The position numbers and the translations under genes were made by a program. From JAMXLG01 sp963818925 (GTDB lineage: Bacteria; Vulcanimicrobiota; Vulcanimicrobiia; Vulcanimicrobiales; Vulcanimicrobiaceae), in the NCBI GenBank assembly GCA_963818925.1, contig CAWFTN010000001.1:2604001-2668000 (forward strand): a stretch of DNA of 64,000 nt, read 5' to 3'. Shown one piece after another: positions 42,202 to 50,470 of this stretch. Under the pieces are notes generated by a model. It saw nothing but the letters and a program-made list of their open reading frames with translations. It had not been told where the DNA came from and searched no databases. Position 1 is the stretch's first letter, and every line of letters begins with the position of its first letter.

Positions 42202-42806
42202 CGGTACACATCGGCGACGACGCTGCGCTTTACGCCCTAGGCTTGCTCGACGAACACGAGCAGGAGCGCGTCGATGAACACGTTGCGACATGCAAAGCAT
42301 GCGCTCTTCTGCTTGCGCAAGCATACGACGACGTGGCCGTGATGGCCGCCGCCCAGCCGCAGCTCGAGATGCCCCGACAACGCGTACCCTTGCGCGCAGC
42401 CATGCGATGGCGGCCGACGGTAGCGGCGCTTGCGGCGGCGGTCGTACTTGCGTTCATACCGAGCGCTTACTTGTATCAAGAGAATCGCGCGATGCACCAG
42501 GCGATGCAAGCCGATGCCGAAGCGATGGCACGCGTCGCGTCAACGCCGCATCACGTCGCTGAATTTAGCGGAACTAGCGCCAATGTGATGTACGGAGCGG
42601 ACGGTTCGTGGTATTGTGTGGTCGTCCGCGGCGCTAAAAAGCCGATGGACGTTGCATGGATGCACGGCGGCCGCCAGACGATGCTTGGAACCGCCGTGCC
42701 TCATGGCAACGTCGCTATTTTATATTTGCCGCGGAGTCATCGCATGGATCAGCTGGCGCTCCTCGCAGACGATCGCATGGTCGGCCAGGCGCGCCTCGCC
42801 TTTTGA
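42198..42806 (+). CDS. Membrane anti-sigma factor (zinc-finger, RskA-like)
   Basis: A 202-aa partner of the sigma factor. The N-terminal anti-sigma domain has YALGLLDEHEQERVDEHVATCKACALLL, with the HxxxCxxC zinc site. One transmembrane helix lies at about residues 73-95 (TVAALAAAVVLAFIPSAYLY), and the C-terminal periplasmic RskA domain has SWYCVVVRGAKKPMDVAWMHGG. It would hold the sigma factor at the membrane until an envelope signal arrives. The overlap is ATGA. Confidence 0.9.
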   Translation: MTVHIGDDAALYALGLLDEHEQERVDEHVATCKACALLLAQAYDDVAVMAAAQPQLEMPRQRVPLRAAMRWRPTVAALAAAVVLAFIPSAYLYQENRAMHQAMQADAEAMARVASTPHHVAEFSGTSANVMYGADGSWYCVVVRGAKKPMDVAWMHGGRQTMLGTAVPHGNVAILYLPRSHRMDQLALLADDRMVGQARLAF

Positions 42807-42824
42807 CGAAAAACTACCAACGTT

Positions 42825-44231
42825 ATGCTATTCTGCCTTGCTCTCGGGCTGGCGGTCCTCAGCGCTGCGTCTCCGTCTCCGGCTCCTACTGCGGGGCCGC
42901 CTTCGCACACGTTTACGGCCAAGATGGCGACGCGCATCGACGACCTCGGCCTGCAAGTCCGGCGAGACAAGCGCTCGCCCGGATTAGCGATTGCGGTCGT
43001 CGAGGACGGACGCATTGTTTATGCGCGCGGCTTCGGCTTCGGCGATCTCGAGCAGAAACGCGCCGTCGCTCCAGACACCGAATTCTATGTCGGCGGCATC
43101 AGCCAGCAGTTCACCGCGGCGGCAATTCTGTTATTGCAACAAGACGGTAAGCTCAAGCTCGATGACAAGGTTACGAAATACGTTCCCGAGCTGACGATTG
43201 CGCCGGCGCTGACAATTCAACAGTTGCTCCAGCAAACGTCCGGCTTGCCCGACTACCGATCTGCACCCGGTCTCAAAGTCGACCTTACGAGAACGGTCAA
43301 ACTGTCGGATATCATCGCTGCCGTAAATAAGATGACGCCGGCGGCCGCGCCGGGCACGAAGTTCGAATACAACAATTTGAACTACATGATCGCGGGTCTC
43401 GTCGTCGAGCGCGCAAGCGGGATTCCACTCTCGGATTATCTGCAGCAGAATATCTTCTTACCGCTCGTGATGAACGCATCGTTCTACGCGGGCGATCGCG
43501 GCATTTCGCCGACGCACGCGCTCGGTTACACGGGCGCGCCCGAACATTTCCGTCGCGCGGACACCTGGGATCCGGCGTGGCTCTTCGGAACCGGTGGTCT
43601 CGTCACGAACGTCTACGATCTTGCGAAGTGGGATATCGGCTTGCCGCTGCTCTTACGCGTCGATGCAGAACGCGCGATGTTTACGCCGAGCGGCGCGCCC
43701 GGCGAAGCGCGATACGGACTGGGCTGGGTGATCGATGAACGGGGCGGAAAGCGCTACATCTGGCACAATGGCGAAATCGCGGGATATCTTTCGATGAACG
43801 CGATTCTCCCCGATGATAATATCGCAGTCATCGTGTTGGAGAACACCGATCGCTTTGGGAGCCGCCGGGTTGCGTCACCGGAAGCGATCGCGGCCGACGT
43901 GCTCGACATCCTCATGCCGCCGGCTGCGATGCACATCGACAACCAGGTGATGACGAAGGCGCGCGAGTGGCTTGCCCGGATCGCGGATAAGCGAATAGAC
44001 CGGACGCAATTAACGCCGGCATTTTCAGCCTATCTCACGGATTCGCTCGTTGCGCGCTCGAATTTTGCGGCGCTTGGAAAGCCGCAAGCGCTAGTGCCTA
44101 TTGCAAGCCGCAGCGGCGACAACGGCGACGTAGTTTACGAATTCTTCGTGCGTTTCCCGCGCGAGCATTACCACTACAAACTAACGCTGGCAAAAGACGG
44201 AAAAATCGACGGTCTTCTGCTCACACCCTAA
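42825..44231 (+). CDS. Serine-hydrolase (class C fold) homologue lacking catalytic Ser and Lys
   Basis: A 468-aa secreted protein, 18 bases after the anti-sigma gene. It has a signal peptide and the beta-lactamase-like fold (SPGLAIAVVEDGRIVYARGFGFGDLEQK, QLLQQTSGLPDYRS, FEYNNLNYMIAGLVVERASG, IWHNGEIAGYLSMNAI). In relatives the catalytic pair is in IGSxTKQFTAA. Here the aligned segment is VGGISQQFTAA, so Ser is Gly91 and Lys is Gln94. The Tyr motif YNN and the HNG motif are kept. It is therefore likely a sensor or binding protein, or acts by another mechanism. A terminator follows. Confidence 0.85.
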   Translation: MLFCLALGLAVLSAASPSPAPTAGPPSHTFTAKMATRIDDLGLQVRRDKRSPGLAIAVVEDGRIVYARGFGFGDLEQKRAVAPDTEFYVGGISQQFTAAAILLLQQDGKLKLDDKVTKYVPELTIAPALTIQQLLQQTSGLPDYRSAPGLKVDLTRTVKLSDIIAAVNKMTPAAAPGTKFEYNNLNYMIAGLVVERASGIPLSDYLQQNIFLPLVMNASFYAGDRGISPTHALGYTGAPEHFRRADTWDPAWLFGTGGLVTNVYDLAKWDIGLPLLLRVDAERAMFTPSGAPGEARYGLGWVIDERGGKRYIWHNGEIAGYLSMNAILPDDNIAVIVLENTDRFGSRRVASPEAIAADVLDILMPPAAMHIDNQVMTKAREWLARIADKRIDRTQLTPAFSAYLTDSLVARSNFAALGKPQALVPIASRSGDNGDVVYEFFVRFPREHYHYKLTLAKDGKIDGLLLTP

Positions 44232-44233
44232 GT

Positions 44234-44265
44234 CGTCGAGTTTCTCTACCTCGACGATTTTTTAG
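44234..44265 (+). terminator. Terminator after the sigma/anti-sigma/hydrolase-like gene set
   Basis: TCGTCGAG and CTCGACGA form an 8-bp stem around a 9-base loop, followed by a run of six T residues. It overlaps the stop of the convergent gene at 44262. Confidence 0.9.
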
Positions 44266-44540
44266 TCGTTATCACCATCGCTGATTCGACGTCCGGTTGC
44301 TTCGACAACTTTGCCGAGCATGGTGACGGCTTCGGCACGCGTCGCATTACTGAACATATAACGAAGGCGTTCGTCGGCATCTTCAACGATCAACACCGCT
44401 CGACGTCCCGAACGAACCGCGGCCACGAGCGACGAGAGATACGCTTCGTCCTCGGGCGCGAGCATCGACTGATCAACCGTGTCGACCGGGGCCTCTAACA
44501 AACGCCGCAACACGGCATCGATGTCGCGTGGTACTTCCAC
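44262..44540 (-). CDS. Small hypothetical protein (92 aa)
   Basis: An acidic 92-aa protein I do not recognise. I start at a GTG at 44540, which is 5 bases after GGAGG; the ATG at 44552 has that GGAGG inside its own second and third codons, so it cannot use it. The sequence has a helix (VEVPRDIDAVLRRLLEAP), a short hydrophobic strand (AVLIVEDADERLRYMFS) and a C-terminal helix (RAEAVTMLGKVVEATG). The ending is DGDND. It ends under the terminator at 44234-44265. No function is proposed. Confidence 0.55.
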   Translation of the reverse strand: MEVPRDIDAVLRRLLEAPVDTVDQSMLAPEDEAYLSSLVAAVRSGRRAVLIVEDADERLRYMFSNATRAEAVTMLGKVVEATGRRISDGDND

Positions 44541-44602
44541 AAGATCCTCCATGGCGAATCGCCACCGTGCAAAACGCGCACCGTAGTCACTTCACCCGTA
44601 CC

Positions 44603-45163
44603 TCAATTATCGGCACGAGTCCCCACAAGTTCAGCCCTATTTCCGCCAATCCACTGCAACGCGATAATCGTCTTGGCATCGGCTATTTGGCCGGATTCCA
44701 CAAGGCGCTGCGCTCGTTCGGGCGAGTAGGACTCGACCGAAATGCGTTCGTCCTCGTCAAGCGATTGCTCACCCGCCGAGAGCCCGGTCGCATAGAAAAA
44801 ATGTATGACCTCATCGCAAAAACCCGGCGTCATCGCAACGCCGCCGAGCGGGCGAATAGATGCCGCAGTGTAACCGGTCTCCTCGGTTAACTCCCGCGCC
44901 GCGCAGCGTGCCACGCTTTCGCCCGGCTCCGCGCGGCCGGCCGGGATTTCCCACAACACTCGCCCGAGCGGATGGCGGTATTGGCGCACGAGAACGATCT
45001 CGTTTGCGCCGGTCACCGCGATAATTGCCGCAGAAGCGCCGTGTTCGACAACGTCGACGGCGTACGCCGCGCCGTCGGGATATTGCACTTCGTCAGTGCG
45101 CACGCGGAACACGCGCCCGCTGAAGCGTGAGATGCTGGAAATGACTTGGGGCTTTGTATCCAT
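44603..45163 (-). CDS. Nudix hydrolase (ADP-ribose pyrophosphatase-like)
   Basis: A 186-aa Nudix enzyme. The Nudix box runs from about GRAEPGESVARCAARELTEETGYTA, with the Gx5Ex7REUxEExGU pattern intact (residues 77-101). The N-terminal beta-sheet (SRFSGRVFRVRTDEVQYPDG) and ALIVLVRQYRHPLG-type stretch IVLVRQYRHPLGRVLWEIPAG are those of ADP-ribose/NudF enzymes. It is divergent from a membrane protein whose start is only one base away. Confidence 0.9.
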   Translation of the reverse strand: MDTKPQVISSISRFSGRVFRVRTDEVQYPDGAAYAVDVVEHGASAAIIAVTGANEIVLVRQYRHPLGRVLWEIPAGRAEPGESVARCAARELTEETGYTAASIRPLGGVAMTPGFCDEVIHFFYATGLSAGEQSLDEDERISVESYSPERAQRLVESGQIADAKTIIALQWIGGNRAELVGTRADN

Positions 45164-45164
45164 A

Positions 45165-45368
45165 ATGCGCTCCTTCGTGCACCAACGCTCGTCGCTTCTC
45201 GTGGAATTCGGCTGGCTCGCGTTCTTTTTCGCGATGTTCGTCGTGCTCGTCTATGCGTTTAATCTTTTCGTCGTTCCCCATCATTTCAATGACAAGATCG
45301 CCATCATGCTCGCTGCGATCATCGCGGGCGTCGTCATGATCGCCGTTCGTGCGCGATGGCGACGCTAG
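45165..45368 (+). CDS. Small membrane protein (67 aa)
   Basis: A 67-aa protein with two transmembrane helices (GWLAFFFAMFVVLVYAFNLFVV and IMLAAIIAGVVMIAV) joined by a short His-containing loop (PHHFNDK), and a basic C-terminus. I start at the ATG at 45165, one base from the divergent Nudix start. The frame is open to 45096 but that region is antisense of the Nudix gene. It overlaps the next gene by 13 bases. Function unknown. Confidence 0.6.
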   Translation: MRSFVHQRSSLLVEFGWLAFFFAMFVVLVYAFNLFVVPHHFNDKIAIMLAAIIAGVVMIAVRARWRR

Positions 45369-46126
45369 CCGGTGCGCACGGCGAACGCGTGCGGCTGGCG
45401 CGCGCGCTGTTAACATCGAAGGGAAGAAAAGAACAACAACGGTTCGCATTTGAAGGCCCGACGCTGCTTGGTGAGGCGGTCCGCACCGGCGCCCAAGTGC
45501 TCGAAATCTTCGCGACGCGCGAAGCGTACGATCGCGAACCGCTCGTCCGCGAAGTGGAAGCGAGCGGTACGGCGGTTTACTTCGTCGACGAACGCACGGC
45601 GGAGAAAGTCTCCGACGTGGAAACCCCGAGCGGCATCGTCGCGATCGCTCCGATGCGGTTCGCATCGCTTGAGAGCGTCCTGTCGTCGCAACGTTCGCTC
45701 GTCCTTGCGGGGATCAACGACCCGGGAAATGCCGGCACGCTCCTGCGCTCGGCGGAAGCATTCGGGGCACGGGGCGTCGTCTTTGGGTCGATGGGCGTTG
45801 AGCCGTACCACCCGAAGGTCGTGCGCGCTGCGATGGGCGCCATCTTTCGCCTAGCGCTCGCCGTGGCCGAGCCCGATGCAGTCGCGACGGCCGCACGCGA
45901 GACTGCTGCAGAGATCCTCGGGCTCGATGCACGCGGCGCGGATATCCGGGAGGTTGAGCGCGGCGACCGCATCGCACTCGTCATTGGGCACGAACGGCAC
46001 GGATTGGGGCCGTGGGAGGCCATCTGCGGCCGCCGCATTGCAATTCCGATGAGCGGTCCGGCGGAGTCGCTAAATGCCGCCGTGGCGGGGTCGATCGCGC
46101 TCTATGCATTGTCGCCGAGCGCATGA
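45356..46126 (+). CDS. TrmH/SpoU-family RNA 2'-O-methyltransferase
   Basis: A 256-aa SPOUT methyltransferase that methylates a ribose of rRNA or tRNA. The N-terminal substrate-binding domain (KEQQRFAFEGPTLLGEAV) is followed by motifs DPGNAGTLLRSAEAFGARGVVF, LVIGHERHGL and IPMSGPAESLNAAVAGSIALY. It overlaps the small membrane gene by 13 bases. Exact position specificity (RlmB, TsnR or TrmH type) cannot be told from sequence alone. Confidence 0.92.
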   Translation: MATLAGAHGERVRLARALLTSKGRKEQQRFAFEGPTLLGEAVRTGAQVLEIFATREAYDREPLVREVEASGTAVYFVDERTAEKVSDVETPSGIVAIAPMRFASLESVLSSQRSLVLAGINDPGNAGTLLRSAEAFGARGVVFGSMGVEPYHPKVVRAAMGAIFRLALAVAEPDAVATAARETAAEILGLDARGADIREVERGDRIALVIGHERHGLGPWEAICGRRIAIPMSGPAESLNAAVAGSIALYALSPSA

Positions 46127-46143
46127 TTTCTTGCTTACAGGGA

Positions 46144-46182
46144 CATGGGACGTTCGCCCCATGGGACCAACTCTAAGAGTTG
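46144..46182 (+). promoter_or_regulatory. Paired hairpins in the gap before the YqzL-like gene
   Basis: CATGGG-N8-CCCATG (46144-46163) and CAACTC-TAA-GAGTTG (46168-46182) are two perfect 6-bp hairpins in the 177-base gap after the methyltransferase. Neither has a T-run. An extended -10 TGGTAAAAT lies at 46237-46245, with no good -35. I see no known riboswitch or tRNA. Confidence 0.35.
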
Positions 46183-46303
46183 TCAAGTCAGTAAGATTTG
46201 GGGAAAAAGTCAAGACTACCGGTGCCAAAAGTCACATGGTAAAATGCCTTCAGTCCAAAGGCGCAGGCCGGAATCCGACGGCTAGAAGGAGACCTCAGCA
46301 AGC

Positions 46304-46405
46304 ATGGCAAGCAGCGAACTTTTCTGGAAGCTCTTCGCCCAAACGGGCTCAATTAGTGCCTATCTTGCATACCGCCGCATTTACTCCGCGCCCAGTCCCG
46401 GCTGA
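46304..46405 (+). CDS. YqzL-like small protein (33 aa)
   Basis: An ATG at 46304 opens a 33-codon frame ending at 46405. The peptide begins MASSELFWKLFAQTGSISAY and continues LAYRRIYSA, resembling the YqzL-like family (a short protein with FWKxFxxTGxIxAYLxY). AGAAGGAGA lies 12 bases upstream, a little far. It is between a transmembrane-free gap and a terminator (46445-46476), so it looks like its own short transcript. It is too short for routine gene finders. The function of YqzL is unknown. Confidence 0.65.
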   Translation: MASSELFWKLFAQTGSISAYLAYRRIYSAPSPG

Positions 46406-46444
46406 AGGCGATAGTCGGAAGAAGTCAACGTCAAATGAACGAAG

Positions 46445-46476
46445 CGCCCGGTATAATCACCGGGCGTTTTGCTTTT
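46445..46476 (+). terminator. Terminator after the YqzL-like gene
   Basis: CGCCCGGT-ATAATC-ACCGGGCG is a perfect 8-bp stem, followed by TTTTGCTTTT. Confidence 0.93.
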
Positions 46477-46485
46477 GAACCTCGG

Positions 46486-46510
46486 TCCTTCGACAAGCTC
46501 AGGATGACAC
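46486..46510 (+). repeat. Dispersed 25-bp repeat, copy 2 (LSLSKD type)
   Basis: This copy is identical over 25 bases to 20971-20995 but in the opposite sense relative to the next gene. It ends 5 bases before the pheS TTG start and contains the only purine-rich stretch (AGGA) upstream of it. Confidence 0.75.
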
Positions 46511-46515
46511 ATTAG

Positions 46516-47550
46516 TTGAGTGAATTAAGCGGAAAATTGGAAGATCTCGAGCGGCGTTTCGCCGATGCTGTCGCGAAAGCGCGCGACGAGCGCGCGCTGG
46601 ATGCCGTTCGCGTGGCATACCTTGGACGCAACGGTGAGGTCACGTCGCTGCGCCGTAGTATCGGACACCTTGCCGCCGCGGAGCGTCCCGATGCGGGCAA
46701 GGTAATCAACGCCGCCGTCGAGCGTATGGAGGCGCTGCTGGAGCATGCGGCGGCGGAGCTCGAAAATCGCGCATTTGAAGAAGAACTTTCGCAAGAGATC
46801 GACATCACGTTTCCCGCGATTGAACCCGCGACCGGGACGATTCATCCGGTGCGCCGCGTGCTACGCGACGCCTGTGCCTATTTCGAGCGCCATGGGTTCG
46901 CGGTCGTCCTCGGGCCGGAAGTCGAGCCGGACTACTACAATTTCGACGCGCTCAACATTCCGCCGACGCATCCGGCGCGCGAAGGTTTCGATTCGTTCTT
47001 CATCACCGACACGCTGTTGCTGCGCCCGCACACCTCGCCGATGCAGATCCGCACGATGCAGCAGCATCAACCGCCGATCGCGGTGGTCGCGCCCGGCCGC
47101 TGCTATCGTCGCGATGCGGTCGATGCGCGTCATCTCTTTCAATTCCATCAAATCGAGGGTCTGCTCGTCGCGGAAGGCATTCACTTCGGCCATCTCAAGG
47201 GAATGCTGACGGGTTTGTGCCGCGAGCTCTTCGGCAGCGACCAACGCGTGCGCTTCCGTCCCTCGTTCTTCCCGTTCACGGAACCGAGCGCCGAAGTGGA
47301 CACGACGTGCCCGAAGTGCAAAGGCACAGGCGCCGGTTGCAGCATGTGCGGCGGTTCGGGTTGGATCGAACTCGGCGGATCCGGCATGGTGCATCCGAAC
47401 GTTTTACGTGAGGTCGGTTACGATCCCGACGTGTATACCGGCTGGGCGTTTGGTTTCGGCATCGAACGCCTCGGCTTGACGCGCTACGACATCGACGATA
47501 TTCGCCGCTTTGTCGAAAGCGATCCCGATTTCCTCAAACAACTTGCGTAG
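46516..47550 (+). CDS. pheS: Phenylalanyl-tRNA synthetase alpha subunit
   Basis: A 344-aa class II synthetase alpha chain. The N-terminal coiled coil leads to catalytic motifs YNFDALNIPPTHPAREGFDSFF, RPHTSPMQIRTMQ, HLFQFHQIEGLLV and WAFGFGIERLGLTRY. A zinc-finger-like insert CPKCKGTGAGCSMCGGSGW (four cysteines) lies near residue 265, as in many PheS proteins. The start is TTG at 46516 with only a weak AGGA 11 bases upstream. pheT follows after 11 bases. Confidence 0.96.
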   Translation: MSELSGKLEDLERRFADAVAKARDERALDAVRVAYLGRNGEVTSLRRSIGHLAAAERPDAGKVINAAVERMEALLEHAAAELENRAFEEELSQEIDITFPAIEPATGTIHPVRRVLRDACAYFERHGFAVVLGPEVEPDYYNFDALNIPPTHPAREGFDSFFITDTLLLRPHTSPMQIRTMQQHQPPIAVVAPGRCYRRDAVDARHLFQFHQIEGLLVAEGIHFGHLKGMLTGLCRELFGSDQRVRFRPSFFPFTEPSAEVDTTCPKCKGTGAGCSMCGGSGWIELGGSGMVHPNVLREVGYDPDVYTGWAFGFGIERLGLTRYDIDDIRRFVESDPDFLKQLA

Positions 47551-47561
47551 AAAGAAAAGAA

Positions 47562-49928
47562 TTGCGCGTTCCGATTAGCTGGTTGCGGCAATACGTCGAT
47601 TTGCCCGATGAATCCGAGGCAATTGCCGACCGTCTCGCAATGCTCGGCTTTCCCGTCGAAGAGATCGTTCGGCGACCGTCGATCACCGGCGTCGTCGTCG
47701 GAAAGATCGCGACCCTCGAAAAGCATCCGAATGCCGATCGTTTGCAGGTCGGGAAAATCGACGTCGGTAACGGCGCGCCGCTGACGATTGCGACTGCCGC
47801 GACGAACGTTGCGCAAGGGCAAGTGATCCCCGTCGCAACGATCGGTTCGCAACTGCCGCACCTCAAGATCGAACGCCGCAAAATGCGCGGCGTGGAATCC
47901 GAAGGTATGATGGTCTCGGCCGACGAGCTCGCGTTGACGCCGGAATGGTTCGAAGACGGCATCATGCAACTCGATACGCGTACGCAGCTCGGCACGAACG
48001 TCGTCGATCTCTTCGGGCTCGCCGGCGACGTGCTCGAAGTCGAAATCACGAGCAACCGCGTCGACGCGATGTGCGTGCTCGGACTAGCGCGCGAACTCGC
48101 GGCATCGTACGGTGTGCCGCTGCGCGCGCCGTCATTCGAGAATCCGGGAGTCGATGAAGATCCGGCTTCGACCGCGCCGCGCGTGACGATTGAATCGTCC
48201 GGATGCAACCGCTTCGTCGCGCAGCAGTTCGACGGGGTGACCGTCGGCCCGGCGCCGGCGTGGATGCGCATCCGACTCGCGCTCGCCGGGCAGCGACCGA
48301 TCAACAACCTCGTCGATATTTCGAACTACGTGATGCTGGAAGTCGGACAGCCGCTCCATTTCTACGATGCGCGCCAAGTCGCGCAGCGTCACTTCATCGT
48401 GCGCGATGCGCGCGACGGCGAAACGCTCAAGACGCTCGACGGCGAAGAACGCAGGCTCAACAAACAAGCCCTTGTGATCGCCGACGAGCGGCATGCGCTC
48501 GGCCTCGCCGGACTCATGGGCGGTGAAGCGAGTGAAGTCCGCGACGATACGACGTCGATTCTCCTCGAGTCGGCGAATTTCGAAGGCGTTCGCGTGCGCC
48601 GGATGGCGATGCAGCTCGCGATGCGGACCGAAGCCTCGTCGCGACACGAAAAGACACTGGCGCCCGCGCTGACCGATATGGGTGCAGCACGCGCCGCGCA
48701 ATTGCTCGTCGAAACGAGCGGCGCGCACGCGTATCGCCCTCACGCCCTCGGTTCCGATGTGTTCGATGGCGATGTGATCTCCGTCACGGCGCACGATGTC
48801 GAACGTCTTCTCGGCATGAAGCTCGACGCCGAGCGGATCGCGGCGCATCTTCGCGCGCTCGGCTGCAATGTCGTGGTTGCCGGTGACACGCTCACGGTCA
48901 CGCCGCCGCTGTGGCGCCGTGACTTGACGATGGCCGCGGATCTCGTCGAAGAGGTCGCGCGCATGGAAGGTTACGACGAAATCGAGGCCGTCGAACCGGC
49001 AGTTCCCGCGCACGTCATCTCGAGCGCCGAATACAATCTCGAGAATCTCTTAGCCGACACGCTTGCGTCGCTCGATTATCATGAGATCATCAATTACTCG
49101 CTGCATGGCGCGAAGCTGTTCGACGTCATGGCCCGTTCCGGCATCGAGCCGAGTCACAGCAGCGTCGAAGTGCTCAATCCGCTCTCCGAAGATCAGCGCT
49201 ATTTGCGCTGGGCCCTCGGGCCGGGCATTCTGCAGTACTTCGCGCGCATCGATGCACCGGTTCGTGTGTTCGAAATCGGGCACGTCTTCTCGATGGACGA
49301 GAAGCCGCTCGTGGAGACGCCCGTGTTGACGTTCGGCTTCACGGTGGAACCGCTCGACGAGCCGGCGTGGCGCGATTCGCACTTTCTGCGACTCAAAGGT
49401 GATGCGGAAGCACTCATGCGCGCGGTCTCGGGTATCAGCGTGGAGGCCGCGCGCGATGTTCGCAATGCGTTGCACCCGGGAAAGACGGCGGTACTTTTGC
49501 ACAACGGACGCGAGATCGCAAGTCTCGGCAAAGTCGATCCGCGTCTGACGCGCGCGTTCGACGTTCGTTTGCCGGCGTATCTCTGCAACATCTACCTCGA
49601 CAACATCCCCGAATACGCAATCCCGCGGTACTCGCCGCCGTCGAAGTTCCCGTCGACCTATCGCGACCTCGCGGTCGTCGTCGATCTCGACGTAACAGCC
49701 GAATGCATTCGCACGCTCGTGCGCGATGCAATCGGCGAGTTGTGCGCGGGCGTTCGCGTCTTCGATGAATATCGCGGACCGCAGGTCGGCGAAGACAAAA
49801 AAAGCCTCGCGGTTCGCGCGATCATTCAACGCTACGACGCAACGATCACCGATGAAGAGGCGGATGCTGCCATGCACCGCGCGCTCGCGTCGTTGTGCGA
49901 CGCCGTCGGAGCCGTCATCCGCGAATGA
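47562..49928 (+). CDS. pheT: Phenylalanyl-tRNA synthetase beta subunit
   Basis: A 788-aa beta chain that edits mischarged Tyr-tRNA and binds the tRNA. The N-terminal tRNA-binding domain has VVVGKIATLEKHPNADRLQVGKIDVG; the B3/B4 editing domain, B5 domain (LWRRDLTMAADLVEEVARMEGYDEI) and C-terminal ferredoxin-like anticodon domain (PSKFPSTYRDLAVVVDLDVTAE) follow. The start is TTG with a weak AGAAAAGA. The stop overlaps the cvpA start as ATGA. Confidence 0.96.
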   Translation: MRVPISWLRQYVDLPDESEAIADRLAMLGFPVEEIVRRPSITGVVVGKIATLEKHPNADRLQVGKIDVGNGAPLTIATAATNVAQGQVIPVATIGSQLPHLKIERRKMRGVESEGMMVSADELALTPEWFEDGIMQLDTRTQLGTNVVDLFGLAGDVLEVEITSNRVDAMCVLGLARELAASYGVPLRAPSFENPGVDEDPASTAPRVTIESSGCNRFVAQQFDGVTVGPAPAWMRIRLALAGQRPINNLVDISNYVMLEVGQPLHFYDARQVAQRHFIVRDARDGETLKTLDGEERRLNKQALVIADERHALGLAGLMGGEASEVRDDTTSILLESANFEGVRVRRMAMQLAMRTEASSRHEKTLAPALTDMGAARAAQLLVETSGAHAYRPHALGSDVFDGDVISVTAHDVERLLGMKLDAERIAAHLRALGCNVVVAGDTLTVTPPLWRRDLTMAADLVEEVARMEGYDEIEAVEPAVPAHVISSAEYNLENLLADTLASLDYHEIINYSLHGAKLFDVMARSGIEPSHSSVEVLNPLSEDQRYLRWALGPGILQYFARIDAPVRVFEIGHVFSMDEKPLVETPVLTFGFTVEPLDEPAWRDSHFLRLKGDAEALMRAVSGISVEAARDVRNALHPGKTAVLLHNGREIASLGKVDPRLTRAFDVRLPAYLCNIYLDNIPEYAIPRYSPPSKFPSTYRDLAVVVDLDVTAECIRTLVRDAIGELCAGVRVFDEYRGPQVGEDKKSLAVRAIIQRYDATITDEEADAAMHRALASLCDAVGAVIRE

Positions 49929-50467
49929 TCGCGGGGTTCGGCTGGCCGGATATCCTCATCGCCGTGATTTTGATCGTCGCGGCGTTGAAAGGATTCAAGC
50001 GCGGATTCGTCTCCGAACTCGGCGGCGCCGTGGCGGTTCTCGCCGCTCTGATCACGCCGTGGTATTACAACGGTGCGTTCGATCCGTGGCTAAAAAGCGT
50101 CGTGCATCTCGGTCCCGGGTCCGCGCACGTCGTCGGCATGTTCCTCACGGGATTCATCACCTATGCGATCGTGCTCGCGATCGCGTGGGTGCTGAACCGT
50201 TTCGCGAAGCTCCCTATTCTGAACATCGGCAATTCGCTCGGCGGCGGCGTCGTCGGCTTTGCGAAAGGCGCCGTGTTGATTTGGCTCGTGCTCTTCGTCG
50301 CACTCTATTTTCCGCTCTCACCGGACATTCGCAGAGATCTGCACGCTTCGCATTTCGCAGCGAGTTTTACCGAGCCCGATCCAACGATCGACCATGCGAT
50401 CGAAGCAACGCTCCCGTGGTTTGCGCGCCCGTTCTTCAGCCCGTACTTCAGCCGGCATCACCTATAG
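49925..50467 (+). CDS. CvpA-family membrane protein
   Basis: A 180-aa protein with four transmembrane helices; the first (DILIAVILIVAALKGFKRGFVSELGG) has the CvpA pattern of a helix followed by a KGFxRGF turn. It starts at the ATG at 49925, overlapping the pheT stop by 4 bases; the open frame to 49895 is not needed. CvpA-like proteins are loosely linked to colicin V production, but their cellular role is unclear. Confidence 0.85.
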   Translation: MIAGFGWPDILIAVILIVAALKGFKRGFVSELGGAVAVLAALITPWYYNGAFDPWLKSVVHLGPGSAHVVGMFLTGFITYAIVLAIAWVLNRFAKLPILNIGNSLGGGVVGFAKGAVLIWLVLFVALYFPLSPDIRRDLHASHFAASFTEPDPTIDHAIEATLPWFARPFFSPYFSRHHL

Positions 50468-50470
50468 CGA

